This document shows, in pieces, positions 35,519-44,143 of a stretch of 64,000 bases of DNA (positions are counted from its first letter, which is position 1; the number at the start of each line of letters is the position of its first letter). Below the pieces are notes generated by a model. It ran no database searches, was not told the DNA's origin, and saw only the letters and a list, made by a program, of their open reading frames with translations. The position numbers and the translations under genes are program-made. This DNA comes from Chryseobacterium daecheongense (GTDB taxonomy: Bacteria; Bacteroidota; Bacteroidia; Flavobacteriales; Weeksellaceae): contig NZ_RJTX01000001.1 in NCBI RefSeq assembly GCF_003729955.1, forward strand, positions 868,001 through 932,000, read 5' to 3'.

Positions 35519-35944
35519 TTAATGCTTGTGGCCGTTTCCTTTATCGCCTTTGTAAGCTTTTACTTTTGGCGCCATATGCTTGTATTTCTTATTGTTATTT
35601 TTGTTTCGGTTGTAAACGGCTACCGGATTTTGTCCTTTATAATATTTGTTTTTAAACTTTATATATTTCTGTGGTCCCAGTATTCTTTCAATTTCATAAT
35701 ATCTGTCTGTTCTCCATCTGTCAGGATTGTCACCATATACTCTAAGCCAGGAATTATAATCGGAATATCTGTTATTAAGAGCATTCAGCTCTCTTACCTG
35801 AATAGCAGTTAATACTAAATCTGTAGCAATATTTGTCCAGTTAACATCCGTAATACTTCTTCTGTAATCATTATAATAATCTGACTGGGCAAAGCTTAAT
35901 GTAAATGTTCCAAAAAGCATCATTGTCAATAAAATCTTTTTCAT
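35519..35944 (-). CDS. Secreted basic protein of unknown function
   Basis: The 141-residue protein starts with a clear signal peptide (MKKILLTMMLFGTFTLSFAQ, cut after Gln). A Tyr/Asp/Arg-rich region (DYYNDYRRSITDVNWTNIAT) follows, then a segment ending ILGPQKYIKFKNKYYKGQNP. The C-terminal tail is Lys/Asn/His-rich and ends GNGHKH. The middle resembles small periplasmic helical proteins, but no family was firmly recognised. The start at 35944 was chosen for the signal peptide; upstream in-frame codons are unlikely to be coding. Confidence 0.72.
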   Translation of the reverse strand: MKKILLTMMLFGTFTLSFAQSDYYNDYRRSITDVNWTNIATDLVLTAIQVRELNALNNRYSDYNSWLRVYGDNPDRWRTDRYYEIERILGPQKYIKFKNKYYKGQNPVAVYNRNKNNNKKYKHMAPKVKAYKGDKGNGHKH

Positions 35945-36099
35945 TTTCTGTAATTTTTTTTGTTCAATGATATGATACTCACAATTTAAATGCCAAATTA
36001 TTTTCATGTATCACAATTTTTGTTAAATCCCTTATAACAGGCTTAATACGATTAAAATATTTCCTACTTTTATGTAAACACCCAGATATCTGAAACTGT

Positions 36100-37374
36100 A
36101 TGGAAATTATTGTGATCATTCTCCTTATTCTGCTGAACGGCATTTTCTCCATGTCTGAAATGGCCCTGGTGTCTTCCCGGAATTTCAAGCTGAAAAGTGA
36201 AACAAGAAAAGGGAATTCCAATGCTAAAACAGCTATGGAACTTTCAGAGAACCCCAATAAATTCCTTTCAACTGTGCAGATCGGCATTACACTGATCGGT
36301 ATTTTACTGGGAATCTATTCCGGGGATAAATTAACAGCAGATCTGGCTCAATATATTTCTAAATTTGAAGGCTTGGCAGAATATTCCAAAGGTATTGCCT
36401 CCGTACTTATTGTCGCCATCATCACATTTTTATCTATTGTTTTTGGTGAATTGTTGCCGAAGAGGCTCGGGTTAAAATTTCCTGAGAAAATTGCGATGTT
36501 CATTGCCAAACCCATGTATTGGATCTCGGCTTTGGCCTCTCCTTTTGTCTGGCTTCTTACCATTACCAATGAAGGAGTTTTGAAGCTTATGGGTATCAGC
36601 AATGATGAAAAAGAGCTGGTAACCGAAGAAGAAATAAAATCTATCATCAAAGAAGGGAAAGAAGGCGGAATTATTGAAGAAAAGGAACACGATGTTTTAA
36701 AGAACGCTTTTGAGCTGGGAGACAGAAGAGTTAATTCTTTAGCCACTTACCGTTCCCATATCATTGCTCTCGATGCAGATGACAGCTATGAAACCGTAAA
36801 GGAAAAAATCAAAAACAGCCCTTATTCCACTTATCCTGTCACAGATGGTAATAATCTTGATAACATCATCGGAATTGTAAAAATGAAAGATTTGTTTGAT
36901 CTGGATCATGAACATTTCGATTTACGGGGACATCTGAGAAAAGCCGTATTCGTAAGTGAAAATTCCTTCATTTATCCTTTAATGGAAAGCTTCCAGAATA
37001 ATAAATCCCACATTGCCGTTGTGATTGATGAATATGGCACTACAAAAGGAATTATAACGTTAAATGACATTCTTGATGATCTTGTTGGAAATATTCCGGA
37101 TGGATCTGATGAAGAGCCTGAAATCATCAAGCGTAACGAAAACTCATGGCTTGTTGACGGCAAATGCCCTATTCATACTTTTAAAAAGCACTTTAAACTG
37201 GAAATAGATGCTGAAACGGAGCGGAATTTTATCAGTATTTCCGGGTTTTTCATTCATGAATTCGGGAATATTCCCCAAACCGGCGACCGGATAAAAATCG
37301 GAAACCTGCTGATGGAAATTGTGGATAAAGATGGCAACAGGATTGATAAAATCCTTGTTACGAAAGTGATTTAA
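36100..37374 (+). CDS. CorC/HlyC-family (CNNM-type) membrane protein with CBS pair
   Basis: The 424-residue protein comprises a DUF21/CNNM membrane domain (about 1-180: MEIIVIILLILLNGIFSMSE; SEMALVSSRNFKLKSETRKG; ELLPKRLGLKFPEKIA). A tandem CBS pair follows (about 210-330: TYPVTDGNNLDNIIGIVKM; HIAVVIDEYGTTKGIITLND), then a C-terminal CorC_HlyC domain (about 345-424). Members are linked to Mg2+ or Co2+ efflux in bacteria and are often misnamed hemolysins. Monocistronic. Confidence 0.92.
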   Translation: MEIIVIILLILLNGIFSMSEMALVSSRNFKLKSETRKGNSNAKTAMELSENPNKFLSTVQIGITLIGILLGIYSGDKLTADLAQYISKFEGLAEYSKGIASVLIVAIITFLSIVFGELLPKRLGLKFPEKIAMFIAKPMYWISALASPFVWLLTITNEGVLKLMGISNDEKELVTEEEIKSIIKEGKEGGIIEEKEHDVLKNAFELGDRRVNSLATYRSHIIALDADDSYETVKEKIKNSPYSTYPVTDGNNLDNIIGIVKMKDLFDLDHEHFDLRGHLRKAVFVSENSFIYPLMESFQNNKSHIAVVIDEYGTTKGIITLNDILDDLVGNIPDGSDEEPEIIKRNENSWLVDGKCPIHTFKKHFKLEIDAETERNFISISGFFIHEFGNIPQTGDRIKIGNLLMEIVDKDGNRIDKILVTKVI

Positions 37375-37483
37375 TTATTTATTACGATTACAGATTATTC
37401 AATATTTAATGGAGAATGATCAATTTATAATTTTTAATTCGTAATTTTAAAGTAAAGTTATAATCAACCCAATCTCAATACTT

Positions 37484-37771
37484 ATGGAAAATATAAAATT
37501 TAAAATATCTCCATATCAAGATGAATTGCAGATATTAATTGATGAGAAAAAAGCAGGCTATATGTCCATAGAGATTGACGGAAGGCTTTTAATTGTGTAT
37601 TACACCAAGCTTGATCCGGAACATGAAGGGAAAGGATATGCCAAAATGCTTTTGGATGAACTTGTACGATATGCTGAAGAAAAAGACTTATTGGTTGACC
37701 CGGAATGCGATTTTGTAAGACAGCAGTTTGAAAACCATCCGGCAAGATACAAAGACATCTGGCATGCCTAA
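37484..37771 (+). CDS. Small GNAT-type (YjdJ/NATD1-like) acetyltransferase
   Basis: The 95-residue minimal GNAT domain has DGRLLIVYYTKLDPEHEGKG, a compact acetyl-CoA binding stretch (HEGKGYAKMLLDELVRYAEE), and the final DCDFVRQQF-like segment (ECDFVRQQFENHPARYKDIW). These mark the YjdJ/NATD1-like branch; the substrate is unknown. Its stop overlaps the stop of the converging MBL gene by 4 bases. Confidence 0.86.
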   Translation: MENIKFKISPYQDELQILIDEKKAGYMSIEIDGRLLIVYYTKLDPEHEGKGYAKMLLDELVRYAEEKDLLVDPECDFVRQQFENHPARYKDIWHA

Positions 37772-38862
37772 TCTTCCCACCACGTTGTAAAATGGTTATC
37801 TGCCTTGTTTAAATCAACAATTTCACCGATCATTGGGGTCAGTATATTGAGATTTTTTCCCTTTCCAAGTTCGGTTACCTTTTTCAAAGGCTCATTCCAT
37901 GCGTGCAGTGCTAAAGCAAATTTTGATGAATGAACCGGAATAATGTTTTTGGCATTCACATCTATACTGGCCTGTATCACATCTTCCGGCAATGCATGAA
38001 TATATTTCCAGGCTTCATTGTATTGCCCGTTTTCAATGATCGCAAAATCAAATGGTCCATACGTTTCACCGATCATTTTAAAATGGGTATCGTATCCGCT
38101 GTCACCACCCAGAAATATTTTTTTAGTCGGCGTTTCCAAAACATAAGAGGTCCAAAGAGTATTATTCCTCTTTACTTTTCTTCCTGAAAAGTGTCTTGCA
38201 GGAGTATAGATAATTGTACTGTCGTTTTTTAAATCGATGGATGTACCCCATTCTTCTTCAATAAGCTGATCCGGAGTATACCCCCATCTTTCCAGGTGCG
38301 CTCCTACTCCCAAAGGCAAGATTGCCTTATTTACCCTGTTTCTAATTGCTTTTACCGTAGGATAATCAAGATGATCGAAATGATCATGGGTAATAATCAG
38401 ATAATCCAGATTGGGAATATCTTCAGGCTTGAAAATATCAGATCCGGCAAATGCCTTATTGAAAAATTTAAATGGGGAACCGTAAGAGCTCAACACAGGA
38501 TCTATTAAAAAAGAAAGACCATCAGTCTGGATATAATACGATGAATGGCCCAGCCAAATAAAAACCTCCTCTCTTTTAGAAAGATTTCTTAAATCTGTAT
38601 GAACAGACGGAATGTTTTTCAAAGGCTTCAGAAGCGGATTTTTTTTCGCAAAAAAGAAATCATACATCACTTTCGGCATACTATAGCCTTCCGCAATAGA
38701 TGGTGTAGGGCTCAAATTCTGAAACTGTTTGTCTTTATACAGTTTGGACTGTTTCATACGCTGTAACCTTTCTCCTTTAGGTTCTGCTCCGAAAGCCTGC
38801 TGTCCGGTTATGATAAAATAGAGTGCTATAAAAACAGCTATAACGATAAGTAAATAAATCAT
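37768..38862 (-). CDS. Membrane-anchored MBL-fold hydrolase, NAPE-PLD/UlaG-like
   Basis: The 364-residue protein has an N-terminal hydrophobic segment (MIYLLIVIAVFIALYFIITG) as signal anchor. The MBL core carries FIWLGHSSYYIQTDGLSFLI, metal motif THDHFDHLDY (about 170), ARHFSGRKVKRNNTLWTSYV and GGDSGYDTHF. The ARHFSGR segment is typical of the NAPE-PLD-like family. Phospholipid or other phosphodiester substrates are possible but unproved. The ATG at 38862 gives a proper signal anchor; upstream in-frame codons do not. Confidence 0.88.
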   Translation of the reverse strand: MIYLLIVIAVFIALYFIITGQQAFGAEPKGERLQRMKQSKLYKDKQFQNLSPTPSIAEGYSMPKVMYDFFFAKKNPLLKPLKNIPSVHTDLRNLSKREEVFIWLGHSSYYIQTDGLSFLIDPVLSSYGSPFKFFNKAFAGSDIFKPEDIPNLDYLIITHDHFDHLDYPTVKAIRNRVNKAILPLGVGAHLERWGYTPDQLIEEEWGTSIDLKNDSTIIYTPARHFSGRKVKRNNTLWTSYVLETPTKKIFLGGDSGYDTHFKMIGETYGPFDFAIIENGQYNEAWKYIHALPEDVIQASIDVNAKNIIPVHSSKFALALHAWNEPLKKVTELGKGKNLNILTPMIGEIVDLNKADNHFTTWWED

Positions 38863-39044
38863 TTGTCTTTGAAAATAAGCGTCAAATGTATTGACTTTTT
38901 GAATGAAATGAAAATCCCCAGTGTCCGGATCCTTTATTTTAACTAAAATTATAAGGATTTCAGAATAATTTATTGTTGAATTCATCAATCCATACTGTAA
39001 AACTCTTTAATTTAGCAGATTGATTAAAAAAAACTTAAGTTAGG

Positions 39045-40580
39045 TTGAAAAGCTATTCGATCATATTATTATTTATGATTCTCACTTCATGCTCTGTTCA
39101 GAAACACAATGAACAGAGAACTTCTCTTATTCCCCCTGAAAAGCTGAAAGAAGATGTGGATTACGCCTATCGTAAGCTCCAGAAGATGCATCCGCAACTA
39201 TACTGGTATATTTCAAAAGAGGAATTGGATCATAAGTTCGACAGCGTAAAAAATACCATCAACAGACCTCTTACTCCGCTTCAGTTTTATTTTACTTTGC
39301 AACCGGTGATTGCAAGCATCAGAGAAGGACATTTATCGCTCAGAATTCCTAGGAAGAGATTCAAAAAGAAAGATTTCAGATCGTTTCGGAATAAAAAAGG
39401 GATGTTCAGCCGTTTCGGATATTACGTTAAGGATGATCATCTGTATATTGTTGAAAATAAAGATTCTATACAAGGGATACCACCCGGAACAGAAATATTA
39501 TCCATTAATAACATTCCTGTTTCAGATTATCTTAAAAAGTACAGAAATCTGATCAGCAGTGATGGATTCAATACCACTTTTCAGCCCTATTTTCTGAAAG
39601 ACACTTTTTTTAATTTTTATACCGCAGAAAAGGGACTTGCCGATAGTGCCACCATTGAAACGATCTATAATAATGTAAAGAAGGTTTATACCTTAAAGAG
39701 AGAAACCAAGTCCGAAAATGATCTTGAAGTCGATAAAAAACAAAAGAAAAGAACTCTTGAGAAAAAAGTGAATGATTATATTGCTTTTAATAATTCCTAT
39801 AACAGAAATTTCAAATTTTTAGATAAAGACAGCAGTATTGCTTATATAAAAGTAAGAAGTTTTTCAAGAAGCTATTCTGACCAGTTTTATAAGGAAGCTT
39901 TTACCAAAATTAAACATGCAAAAGCCTCTTACCTCATCATAGACATCCGTAATAATTACGGCGGTTCTTTATATGAGATCAATAATCTGTATTCCTATCT
40001 TGCACCGGAACCTTTTGTATTGATAAAGCCTTCGGAAGTTACTTCTAAAATGACTCCCCTTAAGACCAATTATTTCAGAAAAAGCAATGTCCTGCAATAC
40101 GCTTTTAAAAGCCTGACTTATCCTACTTATGTTTTTGCCCAAACCTTCAGTACCTATAAAAAAGACGGCAAAGTTTTTTACAAAATGAAGGAAAACAAAT
40201 CCACAAAGCCTGATAAAAATGCTTTTAACGGGAAGGTATTCGTCCTGGTGAATGGTGGCAGCTTTTCAGCATCTTCCATTATTTCGTCAAAGCTTAAAAA
40301 TGATCAACGTGCCATTATTGTAGGTGAAGAAACAGGAGGTGCCAATGACGGCACTGTTGCCGGATTCTATTCTTATCAAAAGCTCCCTAATTCCAAAATT
40401 GATCTACCGATCGGGTTACTTTTGGTACAGCCTAATATCAATTTTACTAATACACAGCGAGGAGTCATTCCGGATGTGAATGTAACTGAGAGCATTCAGG
40501 ATATTATTGATAAAAAAGATCCTCAAATGGATTGGGTGATGAAAGAAATAGGAAGAGAGAAGGGAAACAGTATACAATAA
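39045..40580 (+). CDS. S41-family C-terminal-processing-like protease, predicted lipoprotein, TTG start
   Basis: The 511-residue protein has lipoprotein signal MKSYSIILLFMILTSC with lipobox LTSC, so it is probably attached to a cell membrane. A long N-terminal helical region with a PDZ-like GIPPGTEILSINNIPVSDYL (about 148-167) is followed by an S41 peptidase domain. The catalytic Ser is in VNGGSFSASSIISSKL, with GEETGGAND after it. The only start that supplies a full signal peptide is TTG at 39045; the next ATG (39075) would leave a stub before the lipobox Cys. Confidence 0.83.
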   Translation: MKSYSIILLFMILTSCSVQKHNEQRTSLIPPEKLKEDVDYAYRKLQKMHPQLYWYISKEELDHKFDSVKNTINRPLTPLQFYFTLQPVIASIREGHLSLRIPRKRFKKKDFRSFRNKKGMFSRFGYYVKDDHLYIVENKDSIQGIPPGTEILSINNIPVSDYLKKYRNLISSDGFNTTFQPYFLKDTFFNFYTAEKGLADSATIETIYNNVKKVYTLKRETKSENDLEVDKKQKKRTLEKKVNDYIAFNNSYNRNFKFLDKDSSIAYIKVRSFSRSYSDQFYKEAFTKIKHAKASYLIIDIRNNYGGSLYEINNLYSYLAPEPFVLIKPSEVTSKMTPLKTNYFRKSNVLQYAFKSLTYPTYVFAQTFSTYKKDGKVFYKMKENKSTKPDKNAFNGKVFVLVNGGSFSASSIISSKLKNDQRAIIVGEETGGANDGTVAGFYSYQKLPNSKIDLPIGLLLVQPNINFTNTQRGVIPDVNVTESIQDIIDKKDPQMDWVMKEIGREKGNSIQ

Positions 40581-40619
40581 AAAAGATTTCGGCGGGCTTT
40601 CAGCCCGCCGAAATCTTTT
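40581..40619. terminator. Perfect 18-bp bidirectional terminator hairpin
   Basis: The arms AAAAGATTTCGGCGGGCT (40581-40598) and AGCCCGCCGAAATCTTTT (40602-40619) are exactly complementary around a 3-base loop, with A and T runs outside. It fills the gap between the S41 protease stop and the stop of the converging membrane-protein gene. Confidence 0.9.
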
Positions 40620-41216
40620 TTATTTCTTTAATTGTTCTATAAGGTTTTCCACCTGTTTAATATATCTTCCGTAGAATTTCTCAAACCACCACCTGCCCAT
40701 GATAAACAGACCAAATAAAGCGACCAGAAGAGTTATAATGATGGTCAGTGCAGTCTGCAGATCTGTCAGGGGTTTCGCGTATGGAATAAATTCCAGGACA
40801 ATGATCAGCTCACAAACCAGAAAGGGAGCGAAAGCCACATAGAAAGAAAAGTAATACTGTTTATTTAAATTGAACTGATGTAATAATTCCACTAATCCTT
40901 CATATGTATTCAGGACCGGATTGCTCATATCTTTATACAGTTTAAAAAACTTACTGAAAAAGAATACGGTAACGAACACCATCGAGGCGACCAGGATGGC
41001 AATATAAAATTTAAATTTAAATGGGGCTTCACATAGAGCGATCAGTCCGAAAGCAAAGATAAAAATCCCGATGGTTGACCAAGCTTCCATTCGCATATTT
41101 TTACGCATTTTCTCAAGAGGAAGATGGATCTTATTTCTTTGCTCAATACTGATTTTTGGTGTTTCTTCAAGAGCATCATCTTCATTCCATGTATTTTTTA
41201 GTTCATCTATATTCAT
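40620..41216 (-). CDS. Membrane protein paired with an ECF sigma factor (anti-sigma candidate), copy B
   Basis: The 198-residue protein has a hydrophilic N-terminal ~45 residues (MNIDELKNTWNEDDALEETP; ISIEQRNKIHLPLEKMRKNM) predicted cytoplasmic, then four hydrophobic helices (about 45-62, 67-90, 120-142, 152-172). It ends WWFEKFYGRYIKQVENLIEQ. The N-terminal block and YGRYIKQV end are shared with the protein encoded after the sister sigma gene at 44.1-45.0 kb. Being encoded 20 bases after an ECF sigma gene and sharing this block, it is a probable membrane anti-sigma factor; no experimental family assignment is known to me. Confidence 0.8.
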   Translation of the reverse strand: MNIDELKNTWNEDDALEETPKISIEQRNKIHLPLEKMRKNMRMEAWSTIGIFIFAFGLIALCEAPFKFKFYIAILVASMVFVTVFFFSKFFKLYKDMSNPVLNTYEGLVELLHQFNLNKQYYFSFYVAFAPFLVCELIIVLEFIPYAKPLTDLQTALTIIITLLVALFGLFIMGRWWFEKFYGRYIKQVENLIEQLKK

Positions 41217-41236
41217 TGTTGCTGTTTTAAAAATTA

Positions 41237-41734
41237 CTATTTATTTGAGTGTAAGATATCTTTCAGTTTATTCTTGGCGCGGTTCATTTTCACCCTTACA
41301 TTTCCTTCAGAGATCCCCATCTGTTCTGCAATCTGCTTGCCCGAGAAATCTTCCAGATAGTAGAAAATAAAAGCTTTATCAATAGGATTCAGCTGATGGA
41401 TCGCATGATACATTGCAGACAGTTTTTCTTCTTTTTCAAGGTTATATTCCTCCTGTACTATTTTGTAATTGGAAAAATCTTCATTGGCAATGAAACTTCT
41501 CTTTTTTTCAGACTTCAGGAAAATAATAGCCGTATTCAGAGCAATCCTGTATAACCAGGTGGAAAATTCACTTTCTCCTCTGAAAGAAGGATATGCCTTC
41601 CAGACCTGATAGTTGATCTCCTGGAAGAGATCATCTCGGTCGTCTTTCTCATGCATATACATCTTAGAAATCTTGAAAATGATTCCTTTATGCTTTTCTA
41701 TTTTTTCTAAAAAATCCTGTTCTGATGAGGTCAT
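41237..41734 (-). CDS. ECF sigma factor, copy B of a paralogous pair
   Basis: The 165-residue sigma factor has region 2 (KISKMYMHEKDDRDDLFQEI; STWLYRIALNTAIIFLKSEK) and region 4 (LNPIDKAFIFYYLEDFSGKQ; IAEQMGISEGNVRVKMNRAK). It is obviously paralogous to the 45.0-45.5 kb gene: both share FLEKIEKHKG, IFKISKMYM and SEKKRSFI. The element TGTAAC-N15-CAACTAAC lies upstream, at 41753-41781, suggesting that the factor or its sister reads its own promoter. It is followed by its membrane partner after 20 bases. Confidence 0.92.
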   Translation of the reverse strand: MTSSEQDFLEKIEKHKGIIFKISKMYMHEKDDRDDLFQEINYQVWKAYPSFRGESEFSTWLYRIALNTAIIFLKSEKKRSFIANEDFSNYKIVQEEYNLEKEEKLSAMYHAIHQLNPIDKAFIFYYLEDFSGKQIAEQMGISEGNVRVKMNRAKNKLKDILHSNK

Positions 41735-41752
41735 GGTTGCTTACTCTATAGA

Positions 41753-41781
41753 GTTAGTTGGGCTTCAAAAAAAATGTTACA
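41753..41781 (-). promoter_or_regulatory. Shared ECF-type promoter motif, site 1 (sigma B)
   Basis: On the minus strand TGTAAC (41781 to 41776) is followed after exactly 15 bases by CAACTAAC (41760 to 41753). The near-identical arrangement at three other sites in this locus, and only there among the places searched by eye, marks it as the likely sigma recognition sequence. Confidence 0.75.
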
Positions 41782-41806
41782 GATTTTTTCAAAAAAATAA
41801 TAAAAA

Positions 41807-41834
41807 AAACCGGCAGAAAATTTCCTGCCGGTTT
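41807..41834 (-). terminator. Terminator of the M4 metalloprotease gene
   Basis: The stem AAACCGGCAG/CTGCCGGTTT (41807-41816 with 41825-41834) has an A/T-rich loop and a long T run on the minus strand. It lies 25 bases beyond the metalloprotease stop. Its arms resemble the hairpin at 43962-43985. Confidence 0.85.
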
Positions 41835-41858
41835 CATTGATGTCGGTACAATTCAATT

Positions 41859-43877
41859 TTACTCAACTACTATTTTTTTGGAAACAGTAGATCCCTCAGA
41901 ACTAATCTTTAATAAGTAAACTCCTTTTTGAACTCCGTCAATATTAATTTTATTTTTCCCTTTATTCAGTTTTTCTTCTTTTTTAACCAATCTTCCTGAA
42001 ACATCATATATTTCAAATACTGCATCATTTTTGGTGTTTTCTATAGTGAAAACACCTCCTTTCGCCGGATTAGGATAGATACTAAACTGATTCTCCAATT
42101 TATTCCCCACTTCATTAGTTGCTAACAACCCATTACCAAATCCAACAGCATACCATGCTTTTACGTTCTGAAGCTGCTCATTGCTGGAAGCTCCGTAAAG
42201 ATCTGTTACAGCTTGCTTTGACAAGTTATAAGCATCTACAAATTGGCTGTTTGCCGTAAGGTAATTCGCTAAAGTTCTATAGGCAATTTTTTCTGCCTTT
42301 TGAATAGTAATCCCTGTTACGCTAAAAGCATTCCCAAGATCATTGGTTCCCGAACCTCCCACAGAAAGCAGATAAAACCAGTAATTTCCTACCCCGCTGT
42401 TCGTATGCACTCCTCCAAAATCATTATTCTGTGTATAGGGACCAGCCGTATTCGCCCAATAGGTTCCCTGGTAAGTATCCGGTTGTTGTGAACCCAATGC
42501 TGCAGGTCCTGAATTAGGATTCGACATGCTTCTTAAATAGGTAAACCCTAAAGCAGGATTAGGGATTCCTTCTCCAATGGTCCAGTTCGGATTAATATTG
42601 GAATAAAATTCTATAGACGCTCCGAATATATCTGCAAATGATTCATTCAATGCACCGGATTCTCCCTGATAGGCCAAATTAGCCGTTCTGCTTACCATCA
42701 GGTGAGAATATTCGTGTCCCGCCACATCTAATGCCACAAATGGATTGAAAAATCCTGCCTGACCTTGATATTTTCCATTTCCATATACCATTGCCACAAC
42801 ACCTTGCGTATCAATTGCAGCAGCATTTACTCCGTTTTCTGGCTGTCCTGAACCAGCAAAATTAATATTATAGTAATTCCTGATAATAGATCCACCGTTA
42901 TCATAAGAATTTCTGTTATGTCTGTTTACATAATAATCATAAGCCATCTTCATAGCCCAGTGCACTTCAACAGCTGGTTTAGTTTCCGTTGCCGTAAAGT
43001 TAGCCGTAGCGTTGGTATATTCGGTGATAGTCCCCGTTAAGCCTCCTCCAGGCGTTCCATTACCGTCCCAACCAGTTCCGTTCATGGTGTGGATATTTCT
43101 TGCATTATCTTTTAAACGATAGCTTCCGTTGTATGAATCAACGGTAATTTGTTGATTTCCTTTATAATAAGTTGCACTTGTAGAGGATGCATCAACTAAA
43201 GGTCCTACTGTACTTACAGGAATATTATGATGATGAATCTTTTCTAATTTCTTTACAACTTGTTTTGTGGTATTATCAATATAATACATATAGCTTTTCA
43301 ATGCTTTTAATGAAAGCGCATTGATTTGGCTTGTCAAGTGCAGGCTTACTTCTCTTCCTGTAATAACTTTAGTAATTACCTGATCAAATTCATCGAAAGT
43401 AATATTTTGTGCTTTCATGTCAGCATTAACGATACTTTCCGCTTCTGTTCTGGTAAGAGGTTGTTTGATCGTCAGATTAATATTACTGCTTAATTCCCCA
43501 TTCACAAAAGTAAGTTTACCTTCTTTTTCATGAAGTAAAATCACCTCATCAGCTACTTTTATCCCTTTATAGAAATGCTGATACGTAGAATGTTTTATTC
43601 CCAATTCATCCGTTGAAGCCTTTACGAATGTATACGTATGATCACTGCTCGTTCCCAGCCATTCTCCTAAATGAGCAGATAAAAAATCAGCAGATACATC
43701 TCTCCCGCTAAAGTTAGCATGGAAGCTTCCTACAAAAGAATTAAAAGAAATCTTAGGCAGATCTTTAACAGCAATTTCTGTTCTGTTCTTATCCTGTGCC
43801 TGCAATACAGATAACGGAGCAAGGCCAACAGCAAAAACAAATGATAATGTTTTAACAATAGTAATGCTTTTCTTCAT
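41859..43877 (-). CDS. Secreted M4 (thermolysin-like) metalloprotease with T9SS sorting domain
   Basis: The 672-residue pre-pro-enzyme has a signal peptide (MKKSITIVKTLSFVFAVGLA, cut near LQA), an N-terminal FTP/PepSY-like propeptide (about 40-210) and the M4 catalytic domain. Zinc ligands are His388 and His392 of HEYSH with Glu389 as base, and Glu412 in GALNESFADIFG. GGVHTNSGVGNYWFYLLS carries the C-domain His. The C-terminal ~75 residues (FSIYPNPAKGGVF to KKIVVE) form a type-A T9SS sorting domain, so the protease is exported through the outer membrane. It has the ECF-type motif upstream. Confidence 0.95.
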   Translation of the reverse strand: MKKSITIVKTLSFVFAVGLAPLSVLQAQDKNRTEIAVKDLPKISFNSFVGSFHANFSGRDVSADFLSAHLGEWLGTSSDHTYTFVKASTDELGIKHSTYQHFYKGIKVADEVILLHEKEGKLTFVNGELSSNINLTIKQPLTRTEAESIVNADMKAQNITFDEFDQVITKVITGREVSLHLTSQINALSLKALKSYMYYIDNTTKQVVKKLEKIHHHNIPVSTVGPLVDASSTSATYYKGNQQITVDSYNGSYRLKDNARNIHTMNGTGWDGNGTPGGGLTGTITEYTNATANFTATETKPAVEVHWAMKMAYDYYVNRHNRNSYDNGGSIIRNYYNINFAGSGQPENGVNAAAIDTQGVVAMVYGNGKYQGQAGFFNPFVALDVAGHEYSHLMVSRTANLAYQGESGALNESFADIFGASIEFYSNINPNWTIGEGIPNPALGFTYLRSMSNPNSGPAALGSQQPDTYQGTYWANTAGPYTQNNDFGGVHTNSGVGNYWFYLLSVGGSGTNDLGNAFSVTGITIQKAEKIAYRTLANYLTANSQFVDAYNLSKQAVTDLYGASSNEQLQNVKAWYAVGFGNGLLATNEVGNKLENQFSIYPNPAKGGVFTIENTKNDAVFEIYDVSGRLVKKEEKLNKGKNKINIDGVQKGVYLLKISSEGSTVSKKIVVE

Positions 43878-43900
43878 AATATTTTGATTTATTCTCGACA

Positions 43901-43929
43901 GTTAGTAGAAAAAAAATAAATTTGTTACA
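43901..43929 (-). promoter_or_regulatory. Shared ECF-type promoter motif, site 2 (M4 protease)
   Basis: TGTAAC-N15-CTACTAAC occurs on the minus strand (TGTAAC 43929 to 43924; CTACTAAC 43908 to 43901). Its downstream edge is 24 bases before the protease ATG. Confidence 0.78.
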
Positions 43930-43961
43930 GTTATCTCATTCTTTTTTTGCTAAAACAAAAA

Positions 43962-44118
43962 ACCGACAGGAAATTTCCTATCGGTCATCATGATGTTTGT
44001 GTTTTTTTTTAATTTATTCAACTACTATCTTTAGAAATTAGAAATAGTATTTCCGTAATAGTTACCTATGCTGGACTTAATTTCTCACAGTTAGTAGGAA
44101 AAAATCAAAAATGTTACA
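43962..44118 (-). pseudogene. Deletion scar of a second T9SS-exported gene
   Basis: Reading leftward, this segment holds an intact shared promoter motif (44118 to 44090), about 50 non-coding bases, then only the last codons of a reading frame (44037 to 44014, encoding LKIVVE then stop), which match the KKIVVE end of the M4 protease. A hairpin follows (43962-43985, ACCGACAGG... against CCTATCGGT) resembling the M4 gene's terminator. There is no start codon or body, so an internal deletion appears to have removed almost the whole gene, leaving its promoter and 3' end. A former M4 paralogue is likely. Confidence 0.68.
44090..44118 (-). promoter_or_regulatory. Shared ECF-type promoter motif, site 3 (deletion scar)
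   Basis: TGTAAC (44118 to 44113) and CTACTAAC (44097 to 44090) are again 15 bases apart on the minus strand. Downstream lies only the truncated 3' end of a gene. Confidence 0.72.
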
Positions 44119-44143
44119 TATAAATTGTATTTTTTTTTAATGT

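Noticed and set aside
38862..38988. 42-residue extension of the NAPE-PLD-like gene
   Set aside because: It would put a hydrophilic stretch before the signal anchor. The start at 38862 gives a normal anchor.
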